From Anthopleura xanthogrammica (Eukaryota > Cnidaria > Anthozoa > Actiniaria > Actiniidae), in the NCBI GenBank assembly GCA_964019055.1, contig OZ025223.1, positions 6,252,625 through 6,316,624 of the forward strand: a DNA stretch of 64,000 nt. Direction: 5' to 3'. This document shows, in pieces, positions 21,112-32,374 of the stretch. The notes beneath the pieces were generated by a model. That model saw only the letters and a program-made list of their open reading frames with translations, made no database searches and had not been told where the DNA came from. The translations under genes were made by a program, and so were the position numbers. Every line of letters starts with the position of its first letter. Within the stretch, counting starts at the first letter, position 1.

Positions 21112-23299
21112 TATAGACATCCCACTGAATCATACAAAACGCCTACATATCTTTTTGAGGTCAAATAAACGAGAACTGAGGTTAATTAAGTTTTTTCTAA
21201 TAAAAGGCATTGTGCCCTGCTACTGATCTGTTAACGGTTACAGATAACAAGGAACCTCGACGCAACTTGTTTAGGCATTTCATACTTTTGCTCAATCTGC
21301 GTGCTGCGGACTCAGGCTGCATTTCTTTTTTATTTATTCATTTATTTATTTTTTATTAATATTTTTTTTATTTGCATTTATTTTTTTTGTGTGCATTTTT
21401 TATTACAGTATTTCAAACATCTATCGTTTAATTAAGGTAATTCCCTCGAAAGAAATTTTGCCAATAATTTTGTTCTGAAACTTTGCATGGACAATGATTA
21501 GGTAATGAAAATCAAAAAACTGCAATAAAAAGAGTGGATCACCATTCTCGTTTTCCCGCTAGATGTTCTTCAAGTGTAGCAATTTATAGGTTTTATGGCG
21601 TGGCTAAATGTGGTAGCAATCGGAAGACGTAATCCAAAACGTTTATTATCGGTTCAAAGTACTTCCTTACAATAAAACGTACCTATAATTCAAAGTTGAA
21701 TAATCAATCTATACTTCTAAATTCATCAAAGTAATTAAATGACTACAATAGTTGAAATATTACGTGAAAAATGCAAGTATACGCACCTCAACGAACGTCC
21801 AGAAATCGTACTGTTCTCATCAAAATATTTCAAAATTTAGCCAATTAAGTTTCCTTCATATTTTGATATATAATTCCCAGAACCGTTTTTATTTAAAATC
21901 TTTAATTAAAAATGGGAGTCACCATTCTCGTTTTTGATTTTTTCTTTAAAAAAAATCTAAAAATGGTCGAAAACTGGCACTTTTCCTAGAGGAGACTGGG
22001 GCGAGTTTTACAAAAATCGTAATTTTTTCGGTCAAAAAAGAGAAAAAAGTGATATTTAGTTTTTACCGAGGATATAAAAGTAAAATGCCTAAACTGTGTA
22101 AGGTCACTGCTTTTAGTCGTAAGTGCAGAAAGATGCGCAGTGCAAAACAAGGGAATTACCTTAAGTTGGCTCTATACAGAGTATACATTCATCTCTACTG
22201 GTGTTCAGATATATAAATAAGTTTAACTTTTGAGACTCAGTACTTGGATAACAAGCTTTCGACTCAAGCTCAGAGGAGGATGGTCACCTCTAACGTGATA
22301 ATTTCATCCAATCATAGGGCTTAAATTTAGACTAATGAGATGCTAATGAGTAAAATTTTCAATTTGTACCGTCGTACTTTGCGGGGCGTGACGAACACCG
22401 CCTGAGTCTTGATCACGTTATGCAGTCACGCTTGATCACGCACAGGTAGCCCAAGCGTAGAGTTAGTGGGCTGTGACATCATTAGCTTCAGTGAGTCGCG
22501 GTGAATGATTCAAATTTCATATGGTTTGAAAATATGCTTTCAGTAGGACTTTTAAAATTGCTATATGCTTTTGAATAAAGTCTCTACAAATGTTGTTTAG
22601 TAGTTGAGGAACATTTTGGCGATGAAATATTGGCATGAAATTGTGTTTTAATTTGAGGTGTTTTAAGCCGTTTGAAAATTTGCTTCGCTCTCCCTATGTA
22701 TATATTATGGAAAGGTGTGCAACAGCGCCTCCAAATGTTCTCACCGACCCCTACTTTCAGCTCCATATCTTCACAACAACAAACCTATAGGAACATTTAG
22801 CCCCAGAAATCAATTTTCCAATAAATGTCCTATAATTTAGAGTGTTAGAAATGTTTTTTGTCAACACGATGCCGAGAAATAATTTCTTAAAATTCGAAAA
22901 GCAAGCCATGTATATGCGTGGAATTTCAATACAGCCAAAAATCATGAACAATATTAGGCGCAAAAATACAAAACATACACTAAGTGGGGAAGAGACAGGC
23001 CAAATGTTGCTGGAAATGATACCCTACTTCACAAGACTTTCAGTCGCATCAGCGCATCAATTTCCGATATCTTTTTGGCCGCAATTTTCGTCAAATCTTT
23101 GTGTTTCAAAGTTTGAATGACATTCATCAAATACTCTTATATCTCTTGAATCAAAAATGCTAACACGAAATAGCAAACACGAGTTTTCTCCTTTTTGTAA
23201 AGGACCTCAACAATAGTAAACATTAAAATTGAATAGTAGCAATAAATGAAACCACATTCAATTGATTTAAAATTTTAGTATTGTATACTTTTTTATACT
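21112..23299. other. methyltransferase intron 1, no gene recognised
   Basis: AT-rich intron sequence. No coding exon was seen. From about 23125 the sequence becomes paralogous to 6310 onward. Confidence 0.5.
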
Positions 23300-23478
23300 T
23301 TGGCACAAGATCCCAGTAGACATTAAAAGACTAAAAAACATCGAAACATTAAAAAAAAGCATTTTTGATGCATTTTAAAAGATCTGAAAATATGAACCAT
23401 TTTATGCCGCATACAGCGCCAATGAACTGCTGGAAATGGCGCTTTATAAGTATATTATATTATTATTATTATATTGTA
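23300..23478 (+). mobile_element. LINE 3' end (L2/CR1-like), insertion absent from copy 1
   Basis: The frame at about 23304 reads WHKIPVDIKRLKNIETLKKS, the conserved C-terminal end of LINE reverse-transcriptase proteins (WNxLPxxIR...). A 3' tail of GCGCTTTATAAGTATATTAT and ATT repeats follows. The paralogous sequence near 6485-6498 runs straight through without it, so insertion followed the duplication. Confidence 0.75.
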
Positions 23479-24292
23479 CAGTGAACAAGTGTCTGTGACG
23501 TATACATTTGTACTTTTGCTTGTCCCCTTGATGTCCGTATTAACCGGGTTCCACTGTACATCAATCAGTCAATCCATAGTCCAAAACCCAACTTTCTTTT
23601 CATCTTTTTCATTTTGGTTATTTACAAAATGACCAAACGGGTTTGACATTTCCATGCGGGCAGGAAACATAATCATAATTTATGAATACAGCTTTTTGGT
23701 TTTGGTCATATATAAATATTTTTTTTTTAGGATAATAAAATTCTTGGCTACGTTGGCCCTGAGATAGGAGCAAAGAAGCTTGTTGAGTTCCTAGAGAAGC
23801 ACCAGTTTGGGTCAGACTGTAGGATATTTGATGTTGGTTGTGGCACTGGATTAGTGGGTGAACAACTGAAAAAGTTTAACTACACTAATCTTGATGCTCT
23901 GGAGCCATCAGGAAAGAGTGTCGAAATTGCCAGAAGCAAAGGGCTTTACAAGACGTTTTTCACTGATTTTCTTGTCCCAGGAATACGTCTTCCCATTCCA
24001 TCCAACACCTACGATGCAGCCATTTGTATTGCAGTATTCACACTAGGTCACGTGAAGGCAGAAGGAGTGATGGATGAAATGGTACGAGTGGTCAAGCCTG
24101 GTGGACTGATTTGCTTTTCAATACGAGATGACGTCATACATGACAAGGAATATGGACATGAAGAAAAGATGGCCGAGCTGTGTGGAAAAAGGTGTGGAAA
24201 CTCTTGTCCAAAATCCAACACAAGTTTTTAACTGATCACAAGGAAAGCTACATATTTGTATATGAAGTATTGTAAAATGGGTTAAATTTCAC

Positions 24293-24720
24293 TCCATTAT
24301 CACCATCATGATCATCACCATTATCTTATCACCATGATTATCTGATCATCACTGTCATCATCCACTACATCACCACCATCATGATCATCACCATTATCTT
24401 ATCACCATGATTATCTGATCACTGTCATCATCCACTACATCATCACCATCATGATCATCACCATTATCTTATCACCATGATTATCTGATCATCACTGTCA
24501 TCATCCACTACATCACCACCATCATGATCATCACCATTATCTTATCACCATGATTATCTGATCATCATTGTCATCATCCACTACATCACCACCATCATGA
24601 TCATCACCATTATCTTATCACCATGATTATCTGATCACTGTCATCATCCACTACATCACCACCATCATGATCATCACCATTATCTTATCACCATGATTAT
24701 CTGATCATCATTGCTACTCC
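24293..24720 (+). repeat. 3' UTR minisatellite, six ~70-bp units
   Basis: Units share CATCATGATCATCACCATTA and TCATCATCCACTACATCA. This is an expanded version of the three-unit array at 7284-7496. Confidence 0.88.
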
Positions 24721-24761
24721 ATCAAGCAACCGGTTGCCCGTACGTGAAGGGGAAATACTGA

Positions 24762-24767
24762 AATAAA
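24762..24767 (+). promoter_or_regulatory. polyadenylation signal AATAAA
   Basis: Same position relative to the minisatellite and the motif CAACCGGTTGCCCGTA as in copy 1, followed by a T-run. Confidence 0.55.
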
Positions 24768-24829
24768 GAATTTTTTTTTAATAATTTTAAAAAATGACTA
24801 TTTTGGCATTGATATCAAATATACTATAA

Positions 24830-26777
24830 ATAACTTTTTTTTTTTTGAGTGTTGCTACGGCAACATACAATGCACAATTGCTAGGCTTTTATGCAAGGTA
24901 TCTGACATTACTTTCTAATTGGATCAATTTTACTGACAAAAGCCACTTTTATACAGAAACTTCTGCGAAAATGTGTGCACCTTCCCCTGGAAAATCCACC
25001 CCAAAAACATTTTGAAGCCTGTTCAACATGACCTCAAATGTATTTTACTGGGTTGCCTGTGGCAGCCCAGTCTAAAAATGCGTAGCGTTTCTCCGTTTTT
25101 CTTTTACTGTCTGGAAAACTTTTGATATCTCTGCAACAAAAAGATATATCAACAAACTGTAAACGCCATTCTGACTTTTTTAAACAACTCTTCCATTTTA
25201 GATTTAAAAATTGTAGGAAAGTGTTTCGTTTCATATAAATTTTGGTGTAATTCAACCATCTAATTGAGAGTGTGGCGTGCCTCCCCCTGACCGGCATTTT
25301 TTAATATGCCCCAAGGAACATTTGTGCCAAGTTTGGTACTTTTACTCAAAAGTGCACGATCTTCGCTATTTTTGTCGCTAACAGACATGACTATAGTTAA
25401 CAACTAAATGTTGTTTTTTTTCCAGACAAATGGAATTGCTGATATCTACTAATAAAACCTGGTAATTAGTCGATACTTGCAAGGACAGAGTATATTTTAG
25501 CTTAATTAGGAAGTCCGAAATTCGGAACCCTTTTCTGATGGCTCATAGAACAGTCGATCAGTTCTAAACGCTTTTATGTTGAAGTCGGTTTTCTTGTTGT
25601 TGTTTTTTCCAACACCAGCCAAAAAACGTACAGCTGATTTCTGTAAAATAACGCGAAGCTCCAAGAAACCGTCTTGTAGTTTTGGTATTTTCCTACGACG
25701 AGCATTTTCTTAACGAGCTGCTTGCAGGTGAACACCGGATTTTTTCTAGTTTGGAAAAACGCAAATTAGTTTGGAAGCCTAGTAGGCCTAGGAGTAGAAG
25801 TAGGCCTAGGAGTAGAAGTAGGCCTAGGAGTAGAACTAGTAGAAATGGTAGATGGATTTCTAGTTCGAGTACCGGTTAATGAAATATATAGAAAAACATA
25901 AGAAGACGTTACAGCCCTTTTCATATTTCTGCGACCTAACCAACCCAAGGCGTCTGGCGTTTTGGCTTCCGTCAATCAAACTTACAAAGAGCCGAGTTCA
26001 TTCCGATCAAGCGATAAGGAAATTCCCGCCATTTTCACATGGGAATTTCTTTATCGTTAGCGATCGGAATGAACTCGGCCCGTCGTAGTTTGATTGACGG
26101 AAGCCTAAACACCAGACGTCTGGAGTCGGTTAGTTGCAGAATAATGAAAAGCGCTGTAATGCAAAAGATGGAAATAGAAGAAATCGTAAATGTCAACTGC
26201 AGGTTTATATCTGATGAATTCCTTTACCATACATTAATAGAAAACAACGTAATTAAGGGGCATGGCATTAAAAACACATTAAAATTTTATAATTTACTAA
26301 ATTGGTGGAATATATAGTCATCACGAGGAATTGGTTTCAGTACTGGTCGGTGACAATACTGCATGCAAACATGGCGTCCGAAGGCCAGTCTTCTGCATGT
26401 AGCAGACTTTCGTGCAATTATGCTATTTTAAGGCTTCTTTTAAGGATATATTTAGGAAATTGTCATCGAGGAATGACAATTTTAAAAGTTACATAAAAGA
26501 AACATATGATGTGGAAGAATTTCTACAAACGTTTGCAGCATTTATATGTTGACATATTTTTTTAAATATAACCTTAGCTCCTTTATTATAAAGCCCTGTT
26601 CAGTGGATGCAATCAATAAGAAACTAATTTCTTTCTTCGTATTTGTTTTTGCTTGCAAAACTTCTTGAAATTGATTTTATAACCTAATATATAATTTGAC
26701 AACTATGCCAAGATCATGAAAATAGTATTTTGATAACCCAATTGCAACCTAAGTTTATTAAAAGATCATGGCAAAAT
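24830..26777. repeat. segmental duplication block, copy 2
   Basis: Paralogous to 7600-9481. It includes three exact 18-bp units (TAGGCCTAGGAGTAGAAG) at about 25788-25837, which also create a spurious open frame rich in PRSRSR. No real gene is seen. Confidence 0.85.
25950..26119. repeat. palindromic MITE, copy 2 (longer arms)
   Basis: Arms of roughly 75-80 bases begin GGCGTCTGGCGTTTTGGCTT and end in its imperfect complement CCTAAACACCAGACGTCTGG. The core is identical to 8794-8925. Confidence 0.8.
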
Positions 26778-26896
26778 CCCGGGGAGGGGGGATGACTCCA
26801 ATATATAGGAGGGCGTGGAAGCTCGTCGAAAAAAATTGAAAAATCACCCCTACTCATAAAAATTGCAAGTCTCACCACTAAATGGTACCAAATAAG
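26778..26896. mobile_element. poly-G-ended MITE, truncated
   Basis: It begins CCCGGGGAGGGGGGATGACT like its paralog at 9482, but stops matching after AAATGGTACCAAAT. About 490 bases of unrelated sequence (26897-27384) replace the right half before homology resumes at TGGGTTTAATTGTGCACTGT. Confidence 0.7.
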
Positions 26897-27630
26897 ATCT
26901 TGGGTATGTTGAAGATCTTGGAGGATATAAGACGAAATCTTGCCAGAAGATCCAATATCATGCAAGATGGAACATTTCCATATACATAGCTTACATGTGA
27001 GTAACACCCCCCCCCGTACCTAAGGTAAAATCTTTCACCTAGGGTAAATTATTTTTTATATTTTCATCGTTATTCACGTGCGTGTGACGGTACTCATTGC
27101 GTGACACAAATTCAACCTTCTTAACTCGGAAACCAAACATCAAAATGACTCGAAATTTTTCCTTGTGACTTATATCACTAATTTCTAAAAAATATTTTAA
27201 ACGAAGTATAGTTTAAACGAAGTATAGTTTAGATTTTGAGGTTTTGATAACGTCACGAGGAAATCGGCATTGCTGGACACACAAACAGTAGATAGGAGGG
27301 GAGTGGTACCTAGAACCTACAAAGTGTACACTAAGATTAACTAAGATAAGATAGACTAAGAAACAATATATTTCGCTAGTGGGTTTAATTGTGCACTGTT
27401 ATAGAAAACCAACATAACTTGAGCGAAAAAAATAAACATTTACTTAGTTAGGAAACAGGTATTGTCAGATTTTAATAAGGGACTGTACGTTTTTAATGAG
27501 GTGGAGGGGGGGGGGGGGGTTGGGCTGGAGTTTTTCATGTTCAGAAAAAGAATATTGTGGTGACCCTCTCCCTTGCTTTTCTAAAAAAAATCCATGGCCC
27601 CTCATTTAACATGAGAAAAAATGTGATGAC

Positions 27631-27888
27631 CAGGGGCGTGGCGAGGACCTAGGTTCTGGGGGGGCACCGCCGCCAAAAATCGCCGAAGCAAAATCAAAAA
27701 CAAAAAAAACCCGCGATATTTACGACGAAATAGGGAATAAAACTTTCTCTACAAAAAGTGGGGGGCGCCAAGTACAAAAAAAAGAAGAGGCCAAAATAAT
27801 AAGAAAAGGAAAAAAACAAACAATTACCTATTTACCAAAAATTGGGGAGGCGGAGGGGGGGGGGGGGGGAAGGGGGGCTACGCTAGCG
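27631..27888. mobile_element. hAT-type insertion nested in the Harbinger-type element
   Basis: It begins CAGGGGCGTGGCGAGG, a hAT-like terminus, and ends GGGGCTACGCTAGCG. GTGATGACC occurs on both sides (27623-27631 and 27889-27897), giving an 8-9 bp duplication. Confidence 0.75.
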
Positions 27889-28094
27889 GTGATGACCCTC
27901 CCCCAACCCAAAGCAACTGTTTCTACGAAGAGTACTAAAGAATTTGCATTTACCAAAGGTCAGTTCAGCCCAGCCTTTCATTCCAAGAATTTTGTAATTT
28001 TATAGCTAAAAACTGTTCTGTATTAATGATAATAATAACAAAAGCATGCTAGCACGGAGCATGAGAATGTTATTCTCATCAGTAAGAAATTTAT

Positions 28095-28386
28095 CCCGGG
28101 GGGGGGGGGGTACTCCCTATAATTGACTATACGGGGATGCTCCGCCCGAAAGGGGTACGTTTTTCAGGCCGCAGGTATAGTAATGGGGGTGGGAATTTGT
28201 GAATTTTGGCATAAAAAGGGGTAGCTTTTCTTCAAAAGTATATGAAAGGGGTACCTTTTCAGGCAAAAACGTGTATAAAAGGGGTACTTTTTGCTGAAAT
28301 TTGGTATATCAAAGAGTAATGGGTCGAGAGTCCGGGCGGAGCATCCCCGTATCAAACGACCCGAAGTACCCCCCCCTCCCCCCGGG
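28095..28386. mobile_element. poly-G-ended MITE, copy 5, nested
   Basis: It starts CCCGGGGG and a G run, then TACTCCCTATAATTGACTAT. It ends AGTACCCCCCCCTCCCCCCGGG with an inner inverted repeat (ACGGGGATGCTCCGCCCGAA / its complement near 28335). AAATTTAT (28087-28094) and ACATTTAT (28387-28394) form an 8-bp duplication with one difference. Confidence 0.87.
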
Positions 28387-28747
28387 ACATTTATCTGCTT
28401 GCGTCAATCATGCAAAGACACCGACATAAGCATTTATGGAGTAGTATAAGCTTAGTTTATTAATAATCAAATTGTAGATCGAGTTGAGGACCACAGCTAG
28501 TTTGCCACAACTAGTGCTTCATCCCTTGATAGTTATGGTTTTGGTTGTGACTGAGGAAAGAGTGCTTGAGTGGAATGCAAAGATATTGAGGAACTGAGGT
28601 AAAAGCGTTATGCATTCACTTCTAAAATGGGCAATAAAAGAGGTGACCCTTCACAAACTTCATATTTTTTCGATGACTCTCTCCCCAAATACTCCAGCCC
28701 GTCCCCCTCTTTAAAAACGTACAGTCCCTAAGAGCGATTTTGCTTAC

Positions 28748-29058
28748 CAGTTATAATGACTTCAATGTAGTAAGGAACTTGGGCACTTGAGCCCTTTTCA
28801 CGAATTAGGGCAATGTACGTGTTTGAATCGTTGAGAGTCGCTTGAGATATACTGAACCAAGCACGACCTGCTGCTAGATCTCCTATGTAACGAAGTCGGC
28901 TTTTAAGAGTAGCGTCCAATGAAGGATTGATAACTGAGACCTCGGTTTCATCGACATATATGAACTGTGGCTTTGCCAGATTTGCCGCTACAAATACCCC
29001 AAACCACTTCAAGAACTGATACATTGCTGGTCCATGTGAAGTTAACAGCCTCATTAAC
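28748..29058 (-). pseudogene. Ig-domain exon, copy 2 (frameshifted, truncated)
   Basis: Paralog of the exon at 9800-10150. The 3' two thirds matches closely (SRLRYIGDLAAGRAWFSISQ, then VIITG before the donor). One inserted base at about 28972 (GGCAAAGCC where copy 1 has GCTAACCC) puts the upstream half in another frame. The first ~35 bases and the signal-peptide exon are missing. It cannot encode a secreted Ig domain. Confidence 0.8.
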
Positions 29059-29215
29059 CATTGCCAGAAATATTGGACATTGTCAGCGGTGTTACGCATG
29101 AATGAAAATGAAGTGGTTTTCTAGAGGAAAAATATAACTACATAGTTTCCAAGCACATATTTATATTCAACTATGATGTTAGTAAAACAATTCTTGCCAA
29201 AAAATAGTTACTTGA

Positions 29216-29559
29216 CAGGGCCGTAACCAGAACATTTACCGGGGGGGGGGGTGCACATGATCGCAAAGTCGACTTAGAGCGCATGCCCTAGTGCTAGTCT
29301 CCCCGTCTTGAGTGACACCACAGGTAACCCAACACATTATTGGAAAAAAGAAACAAATGGAGAAAACTGGGAAATGATAGTGGTTTAATTTTTTGATTTA
29401 CATTAAATCTGTATTTTTTTTTTATTTTCAAGCAATAATAATAATAATGAACTTTATTAACTTTAACAAACAAATGTTGATAAAAAGCGGACCTTTTGGT
29501 CTGATGGGGGGGGGGGGGGTGCACGTGCACCCTGTGCTCCCCCCCTGGTTACGGGCCTG
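29216..29559. mobile_element. TIR element with CAGGGCCGTAACCAG ends
   Basis: The inverted ends CAGGGCCGTAACCAG and CTGGTTACGGGCCTG each sit near a G tract (GGGGGGGGGGTGCACATG / GGGGGTGCACGTGCACC). CTTGA flanks both sides (29211-29215 and 29560-29564). The duplication is shorter than the 8 bp of hAT, so the superfamily is open. Confidence 0.7.
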
Positions 29560-30530
29560 CTTGACAATCAAAAGAACAACTATTATTTTTCTGTTGATAA
29601 GCCTCACCACAGGAAGCCCATGGAGGACAAGAAACAAGTTTCAAACGTAAATCGTTACTTTAAGCTTCCTTATTGTATCTCAGCTGTCAATAGGAGCTTG
29701 TAAAAACAAAATGGCGATATTTAGGGGGTTTTGAAGCTGTTTGGAGCAGTTCTCTGTGGTTTCTTGTCATTTTTAACTGAAAACTACGAGCTAACAACGC
29801 GTCGAATCGCTTAAAATTTAACCTAACTTCAAGCTTCTTGGGAACCTACATTCTGAAGGCATGCTGTCTATTTTGAGCGGTTTTGGATTTATTAAACACT
29901 CGTTTGGTGATATCGAGGTGGAGCTCTTTTACTTTTAAATTTTTTCGAGCTCAAATAAGACGATTTTGGGGTCAAGTGTGGCCAGATTTATAGACGATGT
30001 ATGGAATCTAGAGCTTTCGAAGCCTTTCGAAGGCAAGTAGTCCGGGAACCAATATGTCGCATGATTCAATGATCATTTTACGCTTATTTAGTAGCTTGTA
30101 GGGTGGGTTGTTTGTCGCGATGTGGAGCTCAGAGGAAATAAAACCCTATTCGCCGTAAATAGAGGAAGCTCTATATTCCCCATACATTTCCTATAAGGCT
30201 CGGCGGCTATTTTGTAAGCTGAAACGCATCATTGCGCATGTATGAGCAGGCTCATGTCCCATATTTCTGGCAATGTGTTCCTAAGTGGAAGTCGGCTCAT
30301 TTCTGGCCTATTATTTGCTCTGATGGGATTCATTTTAACAGTTTTGTTGTCGATTGGGCGGTTTTACCTGACATACCCAACTTGTTTATCAGGGGTAAAG
30401 CTAAAAACAGCATTTTTGGTTCCAGGCCTTTGCCTTTTCAAGTTTTAGCTCTCCGAATCGACTTTCAGTAAGTTTATTTATTTTCACTTGAGTATATATG
30501 TCAAATCAATAATATCATGTAGTTAATATT
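29560..30530. other. intergenic, no gene recognised
   Basis: Short frames near 30230-30470 overlap each other in two phases and show no domain. They are not called as genes. Confidence 0.4.
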
Positions 30531-30770
30531 CATAGGCCCAAGTGCCGTCTGTTGTATTAGCCCAAGTGCTAACAGTATTATAGGCCCAAGTGCCGTCTGT
30601 TGTATTAGCCCAAGTGCTAACAGTATTATAGGCCCAAGTGCCGTCTGTTGTATTAACCCAAGTGCTAACAGTATTATAGGCCCAAGTGCCGTCTGTTCTA
30701 TTAGCCCAAGTGCTAACAGTATTATAGGCCCAAGTGCCTTAAATATCTAAGCCCAAGTGCTTATTATATA
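30531..30770. repeat. 48-bp tandem repeat, four units plus a partial one
   Basis: Each unit contains GCCCAAGTGC twice (ATAGGCCCAAGTGCCGTC and TTAGCCCAAGTGCTAACAG). It ends about 60 bases before the splice-acceptor-like start of the tyrosine recombinase frame. Units abut directly, without unique spacers. Confidence 0.92.
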
Positions 30771-30833
30771 TACTATTCATTTAGTTTGCATTGTTTACTT
30801 TGAGTTCTAATTGACTTGGTGTTTTTTCTTTAG

Positions 30834-31846
30834 ATCTCCTATCCAGTGAATTTTGGGGTTCTCATCAGTCTAACACTGATCCTGTTGTACTTCGTCTCCA
30901 ACAAAACCTTAAGTTCACGTTGCTGTCTTCCCGCGCCAACGGTACTGTAAGTGCATACCTTCGTTCCTTCAAGAGATGGAAACTATTTGCTGTGGACGTA
31001 CTTCACCTTTCATCCACTTTTCCCGTCTCTTCGGTGAACATGGCTCTATTTGTCCAGCATGTTCTAGAGTCGTCGTCCTCAGTTTCCTCAGTCAACTCCG
31101 TCTTCTATTCTATGAAATGGATTCATAACATGGCTAATGTCCCTTCCCCTACAGATGATCCTGCATTGACGTGTTTAAGAGAAGGCGCTGTTCGTATTGC
31201 CAGCCGTCCCCCGCTTCATCGAAAGGAGCCATTAGAAGTTGCCCATCTTCAAAAATTGGCTTCTATTACTGACTTCCAAGACCTCCTGCAAGTCCGAAAT
31301 TTAACTATGTTTGTTTTATCTTTTAGCGGTTTCCTGAGAAGTTCAGAGGTGTTAGCTCTGCGTAGCGATGACATTAAATTTGACGACAGTCATATTACTC
31401 TATCTATTGAGAGAAGTAAAACAGATCAACTGAGAGAGGGTCGAAATGTTGTTATTGCTAAGTCAGGTTCTCCCTTATGCCCAGTTGCCCTACTTAAGCA
31501 ATATGTCTCTATGTCCCTAATTCATCCCGACTCAAGAGAGTTTTTGTTTCGTCCTATTTCCTCTTCTAAGAATGTCAAGAAACTCGTCACTGTTAACAAA
31601 CCAATTTGTTATTCCACTTATAGAGAGGCCTTCAAGAAGTCATTTACTAACATTGTCTCTGATATTGCTAGTTTTAGCACTCATTCTTCCAGATCAGGAG
31701 GGGCTACGGCTGCTGCCAACTCAGGCGATGTCTCCGACAGAAACGTCCAACGACACGGCAGGTGGAAATCCGCCTCCTCCAAAGATAGATATATCAAAGA
31801 TTCTCTCGACTCAAGATTAGATGTATCCAAGTCCCTGCAACTCTGA
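30834..31846 (+). CDS. tyrosine recombinase (phage-integrase fold), DIRS/Ngaro-like
   Basis: The frame runs from a splice acceptor (GTTTTTTCTTTAG, ending 30833) to TGA at 31844-31846, about 337 codons without a break. The first ATG-like positions are inside, so the true start is in an upstream exon or unresolved. N-terminal SAM-like core-binding region (ANGTVSAYLRSFKRW), then the catalytic domain: first Arg in SFSGFLRSSEVLAL, HxxR in FSTHSSRSGGATAAA, the HGRW box in VQRHGRWKS, and the nucleophile Tyr in SSKDRYIKDS. All catalytic residues are present. Such enzymes insert circular DNA intermediates of DIRS/Ngaro retrotransposons; no reverse transcriptase lies beside it on this strand. The direct repeats just downstream fit a split-repeat terminus. 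It could also be a domesticated or stand-alone recombinase. Confidence 0.82.
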
Positions 31847-31881
31847 CTCCTGACTCAAGCCCTACCTTTATCCGGTCTATA

Positions 31882-31958
31882 GAGGGCCTGGCTGACCCAC
31901 ATGCCCATGTGTTACATGCTTGTGTGTAGTGTTCTTTATGCGTAGTGTAATCAAAATA
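31882..31958 (+). repeat. 77-bp direct repeat, unit 1
   Basis: Starts GAGGGCCTGGCTGACCCACA 35 bases after the recombinase stop. It is identical to 32375-32451 except for one base (GTAATC / GTAGTC). Confidence 0.92.
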
Positions 31959-32374
31959 TGTAATTTGTGAAAAGCGAGATACGAGATTGACATAAATGAA
32001 TATTTTGCCGGCACGGAGCTAGTGAGCCCGTGCGTAAGTAGCGTCGGGTCCCTTGTGTATATCAAACATATAAGTAGTGTGCTGACCGTGTGTAAGTTAT
32101 CTACGGTCAGTCAGCTCGCAGAAGTCTATAATAAATTTTCATTATTAACTGTATCCCAATTTTTCGTTAATTATTATAGGTTTTGCCTTAAAACCCCAAA
32201 GGTTACATCTTAGCATTGGTCGGGGGTTCACGTTCCCCTCTTTTCCACACAGTGGTTTTCGGGGTTTTCGTGACCGGCTTTGATGTTTATAGGCCATATA
32301 GTATTCATGTATTATACAAGTACTTTGTAATTATTATTGCAGTTTGGAAGTGTTTTCTTTTTGTCAATAAACTT

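Larger units (their letters stand above)
20629..24275 (+). pseudogene. METTL27-like methyltransferase, copy 2 (two exons, late frameshift)
   Basis: Exon 1 (20629-20760) starts MADSNPERAKAMRHVDGATT and ends YYDSWAQDYEK at a GTAACT donor. After a 2,970-bp intron, exon 2 (23731 on) follows TTTTTTTTTAG and continues DNKILGYVGPEIGAKKL. Motif I (IFDVGCGTGLVGE), the acidic LDALEPSG and VVKPGGLICFSIRDD are present, as expected for SAM-dependent methyltransferases of the METTL27/WBSCR27 type. One A is missing in the run at about 24187 relative to copy 1, so the frame leaves the family sequence and stops at 24231 instead of 24275. This removes about the last 30 residues. The protein could still fold partly, so expression as a shortened form cannot be excluded. 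Position-specific breaks differ from copy 1, so neither copy is complete. Confidence 0.8.
27479..28728. mobile_element. PIF/Harbinger-type element, 1,250 bp, with two nested insertions
   Basis: The inverted ends GGGACTGTACGTTTTTAATG and TTTAAAAACGTACAGTCCC are flanked by TAA (27476-27478 and 28729-28731). The paralogous site at 9781-9783 carries a single TAA and no element. No transposase frame is visible, so it is non-autonomous. The elements at 27631 and 28095 are inside it. Confidence 0.88.

Noticed and set aside
20884..21164. Three long minus-strand frames rich in FRCFGVSV
   Set aside because: They are readings of the 9-bp satellite in three phases.
25682..25975. Frames with PRSRSR or PRPTSTPRPT repeats
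   Set aside because: They translate an 18-bp tandem repeat (TAGGCCTAGGAGTAGAAG) on both strands; the paralogous block has no conserved frame.
30232..30471. Small membrane-like proteins just before the 48-bp array
   Set aside because: Two frames overlap over the same bases, with no paralog, splice context or domain to prefer either.
30531..30770. CRISPR-like array
   Set aside because: The 48-bp units abut with no unique spacers, and the genome is animal. It is a plain tandem repeat.
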